The position numbers and the translations under genes were made by a program. A DNA stretch of 64,000 nucleotides from Apostichopus japonicus (taxonomy: Eukaryota > Echinodermata > Holothuroidea > Aspidochirotida > Stichopodidae). Below, piece after piece: positions 25,823-36,635 of the stretch. The first letter of the stretch is position 1, and each line of letters starts with the position of its first letter. The stretch spans positions 25,011,611 to 25,075,610 of the forward strand of contig NC_092576.1 of NCBI RefSeq assembly GCF_037975245.1, given 5' to 3'. Below the pieces are notes generated by a model. That model had not been told where the DNA came from and made no database searches. It worked only from the letters and a program-made list of their open reading frames with translations.

Positions 25823-28800
25823 CTGTGAGAAAAATTGAAAAGAAATGAAAATTATCACAAGCTGCTCTTTGTCAATCAATATGAAGTTGTGACAGCAAAA
25901 AGCCTTCCATTCTAGCAGATTTGTATTTAGAAAAAACTTTTTATGAAATTATACTTGGCACAGCCAAACTTCATAACCACCCATATCTATGCTTACAATG
26001 ACATGCTAGTTTAAAAATAAGTACTATGAACGTTTGATACACTTGAAATTTACTGTTTAGTTATCATGTTTAGAAGATACTTTTACTATCATTAACTTTT
26101 TATCACCAACTCATAATTTATTCCTTTAAATCAGCTACACATGTGACCCATATCCTCCTACTGTCATCTACCAAATTGAGCAAAATTTGACAAGCATATT
26201 GTTGTTGTGAAATCAATATTTAAATAATATTACCTAGGCCCTGCCCACTCATGAATATTAATTATCCATTTTGAACCAAACGGAATATGGTTCATGTGCT
26301 TGGGAGCATCTATGTACATGGACACAAATCCAGCATAATTGTTGAGATTCCACATTTACAAACAATCCATCACAAACTACAAAACACATATATGTCATAA
26401 GCATGTTGTCAATGAACTCCAACAAGTGGACAAATGAATGCTTAAACACCTACTGGTTGAATGTCCACGAAGGAGGTGATTGCCTCTTTTACTGAACACA
26501 ATCCTTTCTTTCCCTTTCCTTTCCCTCTTAAGATGACTGGAAGAAGAAAAAATGCCAATGTTTTCTTCTTATCTGTGAAAGTGACAAAACATAACTAAAG
26601 ATAATCTTCCCTCCAAGGTTCACAAAGTCCTTGTGCATACAAATATAACACAATTAACGACCACTTAACATATGAATTGTCATTATCACGTACAGTACCC
26701 ATACAGCACAAATTATTTGTATTTTCTCTTGCCTTTATTTGTTTCTAACACTAGAAGTCCTTTAAGTCATTTTTATCAGAAAATGGCATATCATGAGAAT
26801 GCAATGAAAAAATGGCATATCATGAGAATGCAACATTGCATATCATGAGAATGTAATGAGATAAGTTAGCATCTGTTTGGTATTTTGTGTATGATTATTT
26901 TCAATCATACATGTTTCCTTAAAAAGCCCACATTCATAATGTTGTACTGCTATCACAACCTGTTTGCAAAGTTATCTACTCTTTATATTTTATTATATAT
27001 TCAGATCTCAAAACACTGATGAACCTTTGACATATTTTTTGTTCTATTGTCCTATAGTAGTCACTAGCTTTTGGCTTAAATGAAATCCCAAAGATGGGTC
27101 AGATGGAGTCTAAGCAAGGGAATATACCTGCACCAACCCAACTTGGTTTCTGTCTGAACCAGATCCCATTGATGCTTTTTGTTCAATTTCAGTTTATTAT
27201 TTTTACAAAAAAAGAAAAGGAAGTGTTGTTGTCTTTACAAAAAGTAAACTAAGGCTATTTTGAGAACAAGATCAGATTTATTACAGATAATTGGTCAAAC
27301 CTGATCTTTCAGAAGTTCCTTGTGTGATGGTGGTAAAAGGTTGCAAGGAATGATCAACATACAAAAATTAAATTAGCTCAACTATGTGCACTGAAATAAG
27401 AAGCACTCTTACCAATAGACAAACTCTCTAGGTTAACGTACTCCAATCCAAGAATGCCTTGCCAATTTTCAACCTGTTTGCCATATTCTATAATCCCATT
27501 GTAGTACAAGTCCCATTTCTCATACAGGTGATCCTCATGCTCAGGCAAAAGCACTGAAAAATCTTGTTCTATCTGACAGAGCAAAGGGAAATAGAATACT
27601 TTAATGTGTGTAAGCGTATTCTTTTTTTGATACTCAGCTAGGATGCATTAAAAAATCACTCTCACTGAGTTTGTTAAAGTCTGGTTCCATGAATCTATAC
27701 AAACATGTATTGTTGAAGCTGGATGTGGTAAATCCAACTGCTTGATACCTTTGGCTAGTTTAATAACATTTAGAAAACATCTGGGAAAGAAAAGTAAGTA
27801 TTTAACATTTACGGACAGATGCTTTGAAAATATCTCAGAATACAGCTCAATTTTTTTTTTTCAAAATAATTTTTTAATGTGGTGGGGGAAAATTTGACTT
27901 GCAAAAATTCAATATTTAACATTTGTGATATCATCACTGAAGAAAAGCATATTCATGGGAATAATTTATCTTGTCTCCCTGTAACAAGATGATAGACAAG
28001 TTGTTAGATTGGTACACAATTGCAAGAAATGCAGAACAAACATTGCACATAAAACCATAGCAATGAATGGCAAAGACATCATATTAAAAAAACCTTTGTA
28101 CAAATTGTAAACCATGTTATACCGCTTGTATCTGTACCTTTTTCCACACTGAACATCAGCAACCTTTCTAAAAATCCTAGCTATATCCTTGAATAAAGCA
28201 AGATTTTCATCCAGAAATAACATTTTGTCCAATCTGGTCTTTATAATGCATACAGATCTGCCAGATGCCTAAGGTTAAATTAAAAGTCAGTCACTTTTCT
28301 TCACTGTGTGGCTGATTACTGTCATAAACTTCCAGGCATAAATTAAAAGAGATTTAAAATATAATGCCATGATTTAAAATATAATGCCATGATTTAAAAA
28401 AAAGCAGTGAAACTAGTTCTTTCCAATCAAACTAGATATGTAGTCAATCAAAGTACTGTTTTTAAGTTGGCCAAATAGGCTTGAAAGTGAAATATAGTAT
28501 TAACTCATCAGTGAGGTTAGTGACTTAATTAAATTCAGTGTTTCTGCTGTATCAAAACCTCGCTAGTAATTTTTCCACTTCCTTTTTCAAGAGTTAAAGG
28601 ATATGGTCTTGAATAGTATCTTCGTAATATGTGTATTCAGAGCTAGCTTCCTTAGTATTTTTTATGCAAAATCACCTACGTATTTCTCTGTAATTAAGCA
28701 GCAAAAATTCAAATTTGATAGTTACCATTCCACGGCCTAACAACCTGGGATACTCTTTCAGAATATCTGAAATGTTAGTTGAGTGGTCTTTGATCTGCTG

Positions 28801-30906
28801 TTGTCTGTAAACTGCAGTTTGCCTCACGAAGTCCAATACTTTCTCTCTTGGTTCCATGTTACATTTCAGCCACTCAGTCATCATCACCAATTCCTCTTTG
28901 TTCTCCAGATCAGCTTCTGGCAAGTACAATAAAAACATATATTTCCTACTGAACAGAGATGCCTTAACATCAAATTTTGAAAGTTACCATGGTTGTGGCA
29001 GGTATAACGTATCCTTAGCCAGTCTTTGATCATTGTCATGGCATGAGAGATAAGTCAAATCCTGAGAATAGTTGGTAAAAACCTATTACACATCTCTCAA
29101 TTTTGGTGGAGTGGACACTTTAGTCAAAGGAGTAGGTGGACTTGATGCACTGGGGGAATCTTTCACCATGGCAATCTTCTTTTTACATAAGTAGCGTAGG
29201 TGCTCTTCTAGATACCCTGTCGCCGGTCGTCCTGTGGCACCTTTGCAATACCATGCTTCCTGCACATGAAATCAGCATACTCTTTTATCAAACTGAAAAT
29301 CAAACCTTCCTTATAGCTTCAGATCTTACACACTGAAGTATGGAAGCAAAATTCAAGCTAACTCAGAAAATTATGTGACTTATTGATCTACATGTAAGGC
29401 TGTTGTACACCAACATGTAGAACTTCATAGCTGGTTGAAACTAAGGCTTTAAGCCAGCAAACAACAAACATGTCTTGTACATGTTCCACAACTGCACGGT
29501 AACAATATGGACGCTATGACTAAGGACACTGTGGCACTACATACTGTCCTCACATAATATTGTATGCTTACTGATGAAACAGTATTGTCCCAGGGGACAC
29601 TATTACAATTGATTTTAAGTGATAAGCCTGAAAGTAATGGGTTTGACCCTAATTGCACATATCATCAATAAGTTGCAGAATTCTGATATTTTATGGAATA
29701 AGGAGGGTACCTACTGAACAACAAACTCAATTAATACCTTGGTTAGATTGAGAGATGAAGCCCACTGAAAACCAGTGCCTATGTTACAGTTTTTGGATTT
29801 CCCAATGTGAAATTTGAACATCCATTTTGATAGTTTTAACATATTAAAAGGCCTTGTCACCCAAGTGCTGACTTCAATTAGAAATTATTCAGTTAAATGA
29901 TGCCTATATAATCCTGGTAGTATTGAAAATAGATTTCAGTATCAGTCCTCTATGAGATGAACAAATTACTTGGTAGAACCCACAGAAGATTATATAACTT
30001 GACTACAGATACAAACAGGATTGATATTGTGGGCAGTAGGTTGTGTTCCACATTTTAGAGACATTTTTAAAGGGCAGATAGGAAACTAGTCACCTCAACA
30101 CAACAGCAAAAGTGGTCTATACTATGGCTAATGACAATAAAGCCGAGGGATATTAGAACATAAACATGCTAACATAACCCAAGGGAGATTCTGGATCCTT
30201 CAGAAAAGGAAACAAATCAACAACTGCTGCTGCTAACGCTGCCTTAATGAAGGAGCTTGGCCTGTAGATTAAAAAGGAAATAGGTAAAATGTTGACAACA
30301 ATACAGCAAATTGTATCCTATCTATTGAAACAATCCATTCAGAAACATAACCATATTGAATATTTTTTATTATAAATTATATTAAAAATATCTCTTGGTC
30401 TCCAGGGCATTTGAAAAGCCTATTAATCCGTGTTTATATTAGGAGGGTTTGCTATTCCCATAATATATCATAGGGAATAGATGTCTTAAACTAGCTATAC
30501 TCACTTATCTCCATAATGATCAACCATGTGACTAGTACAAATTTCCACAAGAATGTGTCGATCCTGTTTTGAACATAATTTCTTGCAAGAGATGCTTCAT
30601 TTAACATCGACTAAAGCACTGTGTTAAACTCAGTGGCAGTTAAGTAGTATACTGTTAATAATATTACTAGTGTTAGTATTAGGCATACTAGTATAGTACT
30701 ACTACTAGTATTAACGTTAGCCTAGTATAAGCCTAACGTTGGCCTATGAGCCTAACGTTATACTGTCACTGGGGGTCTCAGTGCCCGCATAAGTTCATAC
30801 TTTTTACCGATGTTAAGCTACACTTACCGATGGAAGTTTCATGTAGAGACTCGACCTCGTATTTTTTCAAGAAAATCAAGACAGCACTGTCTTCGATATC
30901 TGCCAT
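25466..30906 (-). CDS. SAMD3-like uncharacterised multi-exon gene, possibly decayed
   Basis: Eight exons chain on the minus strand: 30,828-30,906; 30,505-30,610; 30,174-30,261; 29,151-29,259; 28,726-28,916; 27,413-27,572; 26,454-26,536; 25,466-25,822. Most borders are good GT-AG sites and the phases agree at nearly every join. The product begins MADIEDSAVLIFLKKYEVES. It then shows LFPFLKDPESPLGYEAWY, TGYLEEHLRYLCKKK, DILKEYPRLLGRGM joined to IEQDF, KEAITSFV, and a C-terminal TFVILER ... AIDFCFKAMYILDMAYR ... FIQNGIYEI block. This order is familiar from large families of uncharacterised, often 'SAMD3-like', proteins in fish and marine invertebrates; their function is unknown. Oddities are an in-frame TGA at 30,597-30,599 in exon 2, a weak exon 4 donor and two extra last exons downstream. 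It may be a recent pseudogene. Confidence 0.6.
26454..26536 (-). CDS. SAMD3-like gene, exon 7
   Basis: Acceptor TTTTTTCTTCTTCCAG, donor CCA|GTAGGT, 83 bases. It encodes ILRGKGKGKKGLCSVKEAI and TSFVDIQP, a basic linker followed by the KEAITSFV motif. It starts in the phase left by exon 6 and ends in phase 0 for exon 8. Confidence 0.6.
26781..26852. repeat. Three short tandem copies in an intron
   Basis: GGCATATCATGAGAATGCAA occurs twice and a slightly changed third copy follows, in the large intron between exons 6 and 7 of the minus-strand gene. Confidence 0.8.
27413..27572 (-). CDS. SAMD3-like gene, exon 6
   Basis: Acceptor TTTCCCTTTGCTCTGTCAG, donor TTG|GTAAGA, 160 bases. It encodes IEQDFSVLLPEHEDHLYEKW and then DLYYNGIIEYGKQ, the family's 'F..LFPE....L..KW....I..YA' stretch. 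Both splice sites are strong. Confidence 0.7.
28726..28916 (-). CDS. SAMD3-like gene, exon 5
   Basis: Acceptor TATTGTACTTGCCAG, donor ATG|GTAACT, 191 bases. It encodes ADLENKEELVMMTEWLKCN through DISDILKEYPRLLGRGM-type residues (seen: NISDILKEYPRLLGRGM). It ends in phase 0 and joins IEQDF of the next exon, as the family pattern demands. Confidence 0.7.
29151..29259 (-). CDS. SAMD3-like gene, exon 4
   Basis: Acceptor TTTCATGTGCAG. It encodes EAWYCKGATGRPATGYLEEH and LRYLCKKKIAM, matching the family's TGYLEERL-like motif. The donor is unclear: the phase required by exon 5 is met by CCCA|GTGCAT at 29,150 or by a similar weak site just beyond, and the frame stays open to a TAA near 29,095. Confidence 0.55.
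30174..30261 (-). CDS. SAMD3-like gene, exon 3
   Basis: Acceptor TTTTTAATCTACAG, donor TAT|GTTAGC. It encodes PSSFIKAALAAAVVDLFPFL and KDPESPLGY, the family's FPFLKD signature. It joins exon 4 in phase 0 to give GYEAWY. Confidence 0.65.
30505..30610 (-). CDS. SAMD3-like gene, exon 2 with in-frame TGA
   Basis: Acceptor GTGCTTTAG and donor AA|GTGAGT. The length of 106 fits the phases of both neighbours. In that frame it reads VDVK, a TGA at 30,597-30,599, then CKKLCSKQDRHILVEI and HMVDHYGDK, which runs smoothly into exon 3 (PSSFIKAALA). I saw no alternative acceptor of the right phase after the TGA. Confidence 0.5.
30828..30906 (-). CDS. SAMD3-like gene, exon 1 (start codon)
   Basis: The ATG at 30,906 lies in good start context (ACGCCATGG), followed by 26 codons (MADIEDSAVLIFLKKYEVES, then LHETSI) and a strong donor, G|GTAAGTG. 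The short acidic then amphipathic start resembles the first helices of a SAM-type domain. It ends in phase 1. Confidence 0.6.
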
Positions 30907-31078
30907 GGCGTTAGCTGTAATCTTGATTACTAAACCACCCTGTCAGCGATCGTACTATGCATGACGTGTTATGTAGTGTGTGTTATAGATGCTGCACTGA
31001 TGTACGTACAGTGTACATATATGTGTACGCGCGAATTTTTTACTCAGTGAGCGGTAAAGTTATAAACAAGTTGGGGGT

Positions 31079-31280
31079 GTGTCTAAAACGAAGACCTCTA
31101 AAACGAAGATCGAAGACAGAAGACAGGTGAAATCTCTAAAACAAAGACATCTAAAACGAAGACCGAAGATAGAAGACTGGAAAAATCGAAAACAAATAAA
31201 GAAGTCTTCGTTTTTCGATCTTCGTTTTCGAGATTTGCAAAATAGGCAAATCTCGAAAAGAAAGACCGAATAACGAAGAC
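31079..31280. repeat. GAAGAC-type array with nested hairpins
   Basis: Imperfect copies of CTAAAACGAAGAC lie at 31,083-31,180. They are followed by a reverse-complement run (GTCTTCGTTTTTCG) and a perfect hairpin: TTTTCGAGATTTGC at 31,225-31,238 and its complement at 31,246-31,259, with a 7-base loop. The array ends with ACGAAGACC near 31,281. It sits 170-380 bases upstream of the minus-strand start codon at 30,906, so it may overlap that gene's promoter. Several frames across it stay open because of composition only. Confidence 0.8.
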
Positions 31281-31511
31281 CTGCAATAATAATCATTCAA
31301 AACAGATACAATGGTTATGAAACTCTCCGAGAAGATCATACAAGGTTTAATGGCCGTGTCAGCGGAGACGGGGAGTGGGGATTATGAAACTATATAGTTC
31401 GTGGTAAGGAGCATTGCATTAAAGCTTATGAGCATCCGTACAACTGTGTAATTTTATTTGCCACGCTTAAGTCTATGACTAAGTAGAGTGTACATATGTG
31501 TAATCAAGACA

Positions 31512-31562
31512 ATGGAGAAGGATTCGCTCAAAGTCGTTTTACTAATGACAAAAGAAATATAA
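31512..31562 (+). other. Short conserved ORF MEKDS, unit A
   Basis: MEKDSLKVVLLMTKEI then TAA, with ATG in the context ACAATGG. The same start and first codons occur in B (43,739), C (50,784), D (56,985) and E (63,628). It could be the 5' end of a signal-like exon or an upstream ORF. No downstream partner is proven. Confidence 0.3.
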
Positions 31563-32824
31563 ATTCACTTAGCAACAGCAACGTCATTTTGCTTCGGGCA
31601 ATGTCTAGTTTATCACAAGTACGAAGTATTTACACTTATATTGCGTCATTTGTACACTCTAACTTTGTTATATGCTCAAGTACAAAGATATTGTTAGGAT
31701 TGTTCGAGATTCCAGAAAATTATACAGTTACACTTAGGTTGCCACCATGTTGTGATATAAACATGTAATGTGTGTCCAGTGGAACAATTTCTCCTCCTGA
31801 CTAATCCCCTAAATAAATCATTCCGATTTATTACCACACCATGTGAAAACTTAGAATTGTTTTTTACTTTGATTCAAAATATTGTACCTTTACTTTTTCT
31901 GAATGACCACCCCTGATCCCCCCTCCCCCACCCCATCTCCATTCAACTCTTGTATTATCAAAAGAAGACGATAAAGGTATGAGCATAGGAATATGGAACA
32001 TTTAATTGTTGATGGGCTATTTGAATAAGAACTCTCCAAAACTATAGTAACCTGTACATACCTACAATGACAGCTCAGGTCAAACGGCGAGGCAATATTT
32101 AATACAGAATACTAAACAAATGAAACTGATTAATTATGGTGTTATGACAATAACAGAGTTATTATCCAGTTCTTACGTATATAGAAGTGGTGACTGCCAT
32201 ATAACTGACAGTATATATTCGTATTCAAGATGCAATTAGTCCATTATAATACCACAAGAAGTCTGGATGAAAATTGACAATGAAAAGGAGGTTTTAACAG
32301 GTGTGCCAATGTGAGCCGTGTTGCGTATACTGTGTTCGCCATTTAACAGCAACGTGCAGAATGGCATAACCCGACTGGTAATGGTTGCTCATGTCAGGTA
32401 AGAGAGTGGCAATTACATTCAAATAAGAAGTATAGTATAACAGAAATTCTAGTCAAAATATTTTTTTTCTAGAAAAGGTTCGGCTTGACAAGATATTCTC
32501 GTACGGTAACTCTGAACTAGTTAATTACAAGTTTATCAGCCGACAGCTGACAAGGTGTCTGTAGTCACAGCTGAGTTTGCGCATTGCTTGTGGAATTCAG
32601 ACGTTTGACTTAAACATTCTTGTCGGCGCGCAACCATCGGCCTAGACCAATGCTACATCAAGTAAGCGTACTATCACAATATGTTCAACTAAGGACGATA
32701 GCGAGGGCGATTTTATATCAAAAACAATTACAAAATGCTGGTTAACAAAATACATCGACACATTTAACAGTACATGCCACGTGTCCTGCAAACGTCCGTT
32801 CGTTTATGCAATGAGTATAGCCGG

Positions 32825-32852
32825 TATATAAAACACCCGCTGAAGTCATTCA
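32825..32852 (+). promoter_or_regulatory. TATA/Inr core promoter, unit A
   Basis: TATATAAA at 32,825 and a TCAGAC initiator-like word whose A is at 32,852, a spacing of 27 bases. Both elements and the spacing recur in unit B. The putative terminal exon lies 2.2 kb downstream on the same strand. Confidence 0.45.
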
Positions 32853-35028
32853 GACTATGCTTAGCGTTACTAGGGAACATCAGTTCAAAGTTGTTTGCAA
32901 TATGTACCAGGGTGTGTTTAGGATTTTGTCGTTTGTTTACTAACGCTTTTAGTGCCTACGCTGTCCGGGTCGGCTAGATATAGCTTACTTAGTAGGTTGC
33001 TCCCAAATGTCGTGCATTCAAGCCATGGATTTGATTGTAACCTCACGATTATTTTACATCATGCCATCGAAGTTCATTCTGGGGATGTATGACTAATGAA
33101 CTGTCACAAGTTTGTATAAAATAACTTTTCCCTGTCTTCTGTGTCCAGAGATCGAACTTCACTGCACTAACTTCCTAGGCCATAGGCTAATACTGAGCAG
33201 AAGTAGTATTTAGTAGCGGTAAAGATAGAACTTAGACTAGGGCCTAAATATGCCTATAACCACTAGTCTAACTTTTACTGACAGATACTGGATAGGCATT
33301 GGCTAGAGTTAACGTGTAAAAGTTATGATATCGTTACAAACGAGAATGGCATAGGCCTTATTTCGTCAACAAATGGCCTGACGTTACAAGTTGGGCTGAG
33401 CATAAATATATTAACTATATTTAATATATTCCAATTAATATAGTATATGCTGATAGGTTTATTCCCTCCCTGGTTTATTTTAGTAATATTAATACCATTC
33501 TGAATGTTCTGCTAGTGTGCCTACCAATGTTACAACGACAAACAATAATAGTCTGTGTTTGTTTATTTATTTTTTGTCAACCTGCAGGAGCCGTGGGAAT
33601 CTAAATTAGTAAATGCTGATAGTGACTGATAGGCTACACGCAGATGCAGAACGAACTTGTTGAGAATGCTAGCCAATCTAAATGACAATGTTTCTACCAT
33701 CGTTAAATACTAGGCCTAGCCTAGGCCCCCTAGGCCCATATAACTGTTCAAAAGAACAAGTGAAAACTTGATTTTCCAATTTCAAACTCCCAAAATGATG
33801 GAATGTTTTTTATTGCTGATTTAGGCCCTATTTATAAAGACCCATAGGTCTAAGCTAGTCATGAGTAGGCTATTCTATATGATTACTAAACTCAAAAGTT
33901 CAGGGTATAATTAAGATATGTACACTTTAATAAACCTTACTCAAGGTAACTCTCAACCAATGGTGTATGATTATACAGAACGTGTTGAATGTACTGATTT
34001 ATAATAGAAACTATTAGGTTGCGTAGCTGTCAAAATGAACGTTTTAGTCTTCAGCTGTGTTCCTGGAAGCCTATACTGCCTTGCTTATACATTTGGCGAA
34101 TTAATCCTGTGCTGTAAACTGCTGCTATTGATGTTTATTTTCAAAATGTTGGTTCAACCTTTGTTTTGATTCAGAAGTGTTTTATTTATAAAGAAAATAT
34201 ACGCTCCTCTTAGAAACAGGCCAGCACCTTCAATATTGTTCTCGAACAAGCCCAACACATACTCCCTTGCACGGATCAGGCTATAGAGAATTGGACATTT
34301 AAATTATTATCGGAATATTGTCAAACTACCCGTCCAAACACAGAAAAACAGTTGTAAAACTCTTCATTGTTGTAAATAAATCATATCTCGCGCACCCTAC
34401 GCCCATTTTCAAAAATCTTATAAATATCATTTTCTTTACAGGCTTTCTTACAAAAGTAATGGAATAAATCTCGGGATAGCGTCACAAAAGCGTTGTAAGA
34501 ACAATTTGCACAATGCAGGTACTGTGCGGGTGTGCGTGTGAGGGTATATACTTTTATCTTATATACGTGTATTGTTTATGTATTGTATATTCTAGTGGAG
34601 AGGGCATGCCCAGAGTTCTTCTTACAATCCTACTATCTCGGTCACTTTTCAACTACTTTCCACAAGCCTCAAATGATGGGATATATTAGATCATACTAAT
34701 TTAACATAAAATACACCAAAATGAAGTTTGTATTACTATTTTTAGTATGCATTCCCAAATAAGCTATTTGGGGACCTAATTTGCATATTTGAATACAATA
34801 TCAGCCAAAAATTAGTGAAAGTTATCATATATGAAATCAACAATTGTAACCCTCTTCCAATGATGTAAAGTTTCTTGTCCAAACTATCCCTCTGAATTGA
34901 TTTACTGCTTACTAAACTAGGTAACACTGCCTGTAAAAGCAATATGGAAGCTAGGTCTTACAAACGTGGGACCATACTGCCAGTAAAAAATGTGAATAAA
35001 ATATGATTAAAAATGTTAACCCCTTTAG

Positions 35029-35283
35029 GCTAGAGATGATCTTGCTAAAGTAGAAGGAGCAGTCGCAAGGGTTGTTAGTGGGATTTCTGCACCATCGATT
35101 GTATTGCGTGGCGTGGCTTTTCTTGGTGATACCATTTACGATCTAGTTCAGAGAAGCAATAACGGAGACAGACGAAACGAAAATTCAAGCGAACCGAACG
35201 ATTCTAAAAGTAACAGAGCAAAGTCAAAATACTTTTCGGAGCTGCTCCTTGACCTTGCGAAAATTAATTATGGAACTCATTAA
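35029..35283 (+). CDS. Putative terminal exon, ApoL-like, open copy (unit A)
   Basis: Starts after an acceptor (TTAACCCCTTTAG) and runs 84 codons to TAA. It begins ARDDLAKVEGAVARVVSGIS. A hydrophobic GVAFLGDTIYDLVQ segment follows, then a polar Asn/Ser/Arg linker, then YFSELLLDLAKINYGTH. A hydrophobic segment ending in an aspartate-valine-like helix, a Lys/Ser spacer and a final Leu-rich helix is the plan of the C-terminus of apolipoprotein L proteins. That name is inference from pattern only. The paralogues at 17,154 and 53,116 carry about six more codons before FLGD, so this copy has an in-frame deletion. Upstream coding exons were not found, so the gene may be incomplete here. Confidence 0.4.
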   Translation, partial: ARDDLAKVEGAVARVVSGISAPSIVLRGVAFLGDTIYDLVQRSNNGDRRNENSSEPNDSKSNRAKSKYFSELLLDLAKINYGTH

Positions 35284-35630
35284 TGAGATTTGACGGGCAG
35301 AGTAATATTTATTTTAATATAATTGCAATATTTTAATATGTTAATGATGTCAGTACACTTTACAGAGTACATTTACATGTCTGTTTCTCCAACGCTCGAG
35401 ATCACAATTGATGTGGAAACGAATTTTAAAAAACAACAGTGGAAATACTTCGGATGGATTTGAATCAGGTTTCAATGCCGTGTTTGCTTATATCACTGTG
35501 CCTTAGCCATATTTCGTACAAGACTATATAAACCAAAATGACATTGGTTATCATCCATGGGGTTTCTGTTGTTCGCAACAGGCAACGAGGTACAATACCT
35601 GTATACATGCGCAAATTGGTGTTTGCATAG

Positions 35631-36573
35631 TAGTAGTGGTAGTAGTAGTAAGTTGAGTCTCGTTTATCCGACATGCTCATTGATTAACCTCCGCCACGTA
35701 TCACGATCTTGTGGAAGGTTTATTGCTTCTTCGAAATTGTTAATGTTAACGTCCTTAAAGTGGACTTTATTTTTCCAAGCAAGTTACTCACGGGCCTTCC
35801 TACTGGTTAGCAGTATGTCTCAGTGCTTCTCTTAAAACAACCTTTGCTGGAGCGTCCTCCTGGAGTCTTGCTACATGACCGAAACATTTCAATCTTCTAT
35901 GTGCGACTATGGATGACCAAGGTGTTTGGTTGGTTTCATTGTAGAGCTCATCGTTTGATAACCAATTGTTATTCTTCCATCTAATGTTGAGAATATTAAG
36001 AAGTAGTCTCCTTTGAAAAGTGTCAATTTTGTGATTGAAAATTTCTCTGTTTTTGTGCAATTGATTTTTAGATTCCTTCCTGTCAGTTTCTCAGAAACTC
36101 GTTTTTCGATATCTTGCAGTATATGCTGACCAGGCGATGCCCAAGAGATATCAGCAGCGTATTGTTGGTCTACTGTGAAAAACAAGTTGGTGGTTGTGCT
36201 GCAATCATGATCAGCTATCTGAGATTGCAGGATAACTGCGTCGATATCATTATCATCTGATTTCAAAGAGTTAGTTAGATAAGTAATAAACAATAGTGCG
36301 CTTGCACTGTCTCCTTGTGGTGAACCAATGTTAGTGTTAAAAGGAATTCCGGGTGTGCCCTCTAGTTTGAGGGTGTAGGAGACGCTATCGATTAGCAGTG
36401 ATATCAGGTGAAGTTCGTCGTTGTCAAGAAACTTTTCTAGGTCATTAAGCAAGGATCCTCTCTGAATTGTGTCGAACGCCTTGCTCATATCTAGCATCAA
36501 TAGATTTATAATGTAATAGCTTTTTCTGCTAGCACTTTAACATAGAAGACGAGTTCAGCTCTGCAGCGTCCTG
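35631..36573 (-). mobile_element. Non-LTR retrotransposon fragment in unit A
   Basis: The minus strand encodes RT blocks LDMSKAFDTIQRGSLL, GSPQGDSASALLF and QQYAADISWAS, then a C-terminal TFQRRLLLNILNIRW ... WSSIVAHRRL ... GHVARLQEDAPAKV part, broken by deletion. The catalytic YADD box reads YAAD, so it is inactive. The 3' end carries a TAC-repeat tail next to GTTTGCAT. The same element at the same site in unit B is longer. Here the 5' part is lost by a deletion joined at the shared word GTCCTG (36,568-36,573). Confidence 0.85.
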
Positions 36574-36635
36574 TATAATGCTTTCCGAAAGAAGAAAAGA
36601 AAAACGATCAATAGTGTAAAAATCGATAACTAAAA

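Noticed and set aside
27293-27360. Possible small exon reading LLPPSHKELLKDQ with a CAG|GTTTGA donor
   Set aside because: No acceptor exists between it and the strong donor at 27,411, and exon 6 to exon 7 joins in phase without it.
28164-28268. Possible exon of the SAMD3-like gene (TRLDKMLFLDENLALFK)
   Set aside because: It has an acceptor and a donor, but exons 5 and 6 join in phase 0 to the family pattern LLGRGM-IEQDF without it, so I treat it as intronic.
28995-29069. Possible exon between exons 4 and 5 (acceptor ATTCTCAG, donor ATG|GTAACT)
   Set aside because: Its only open frame gives a stop when joined to exon 5.
31060-31339. Overlapping open frames over the GAAGAC array
   Set aside because: Open on both strands because of repeat composition.
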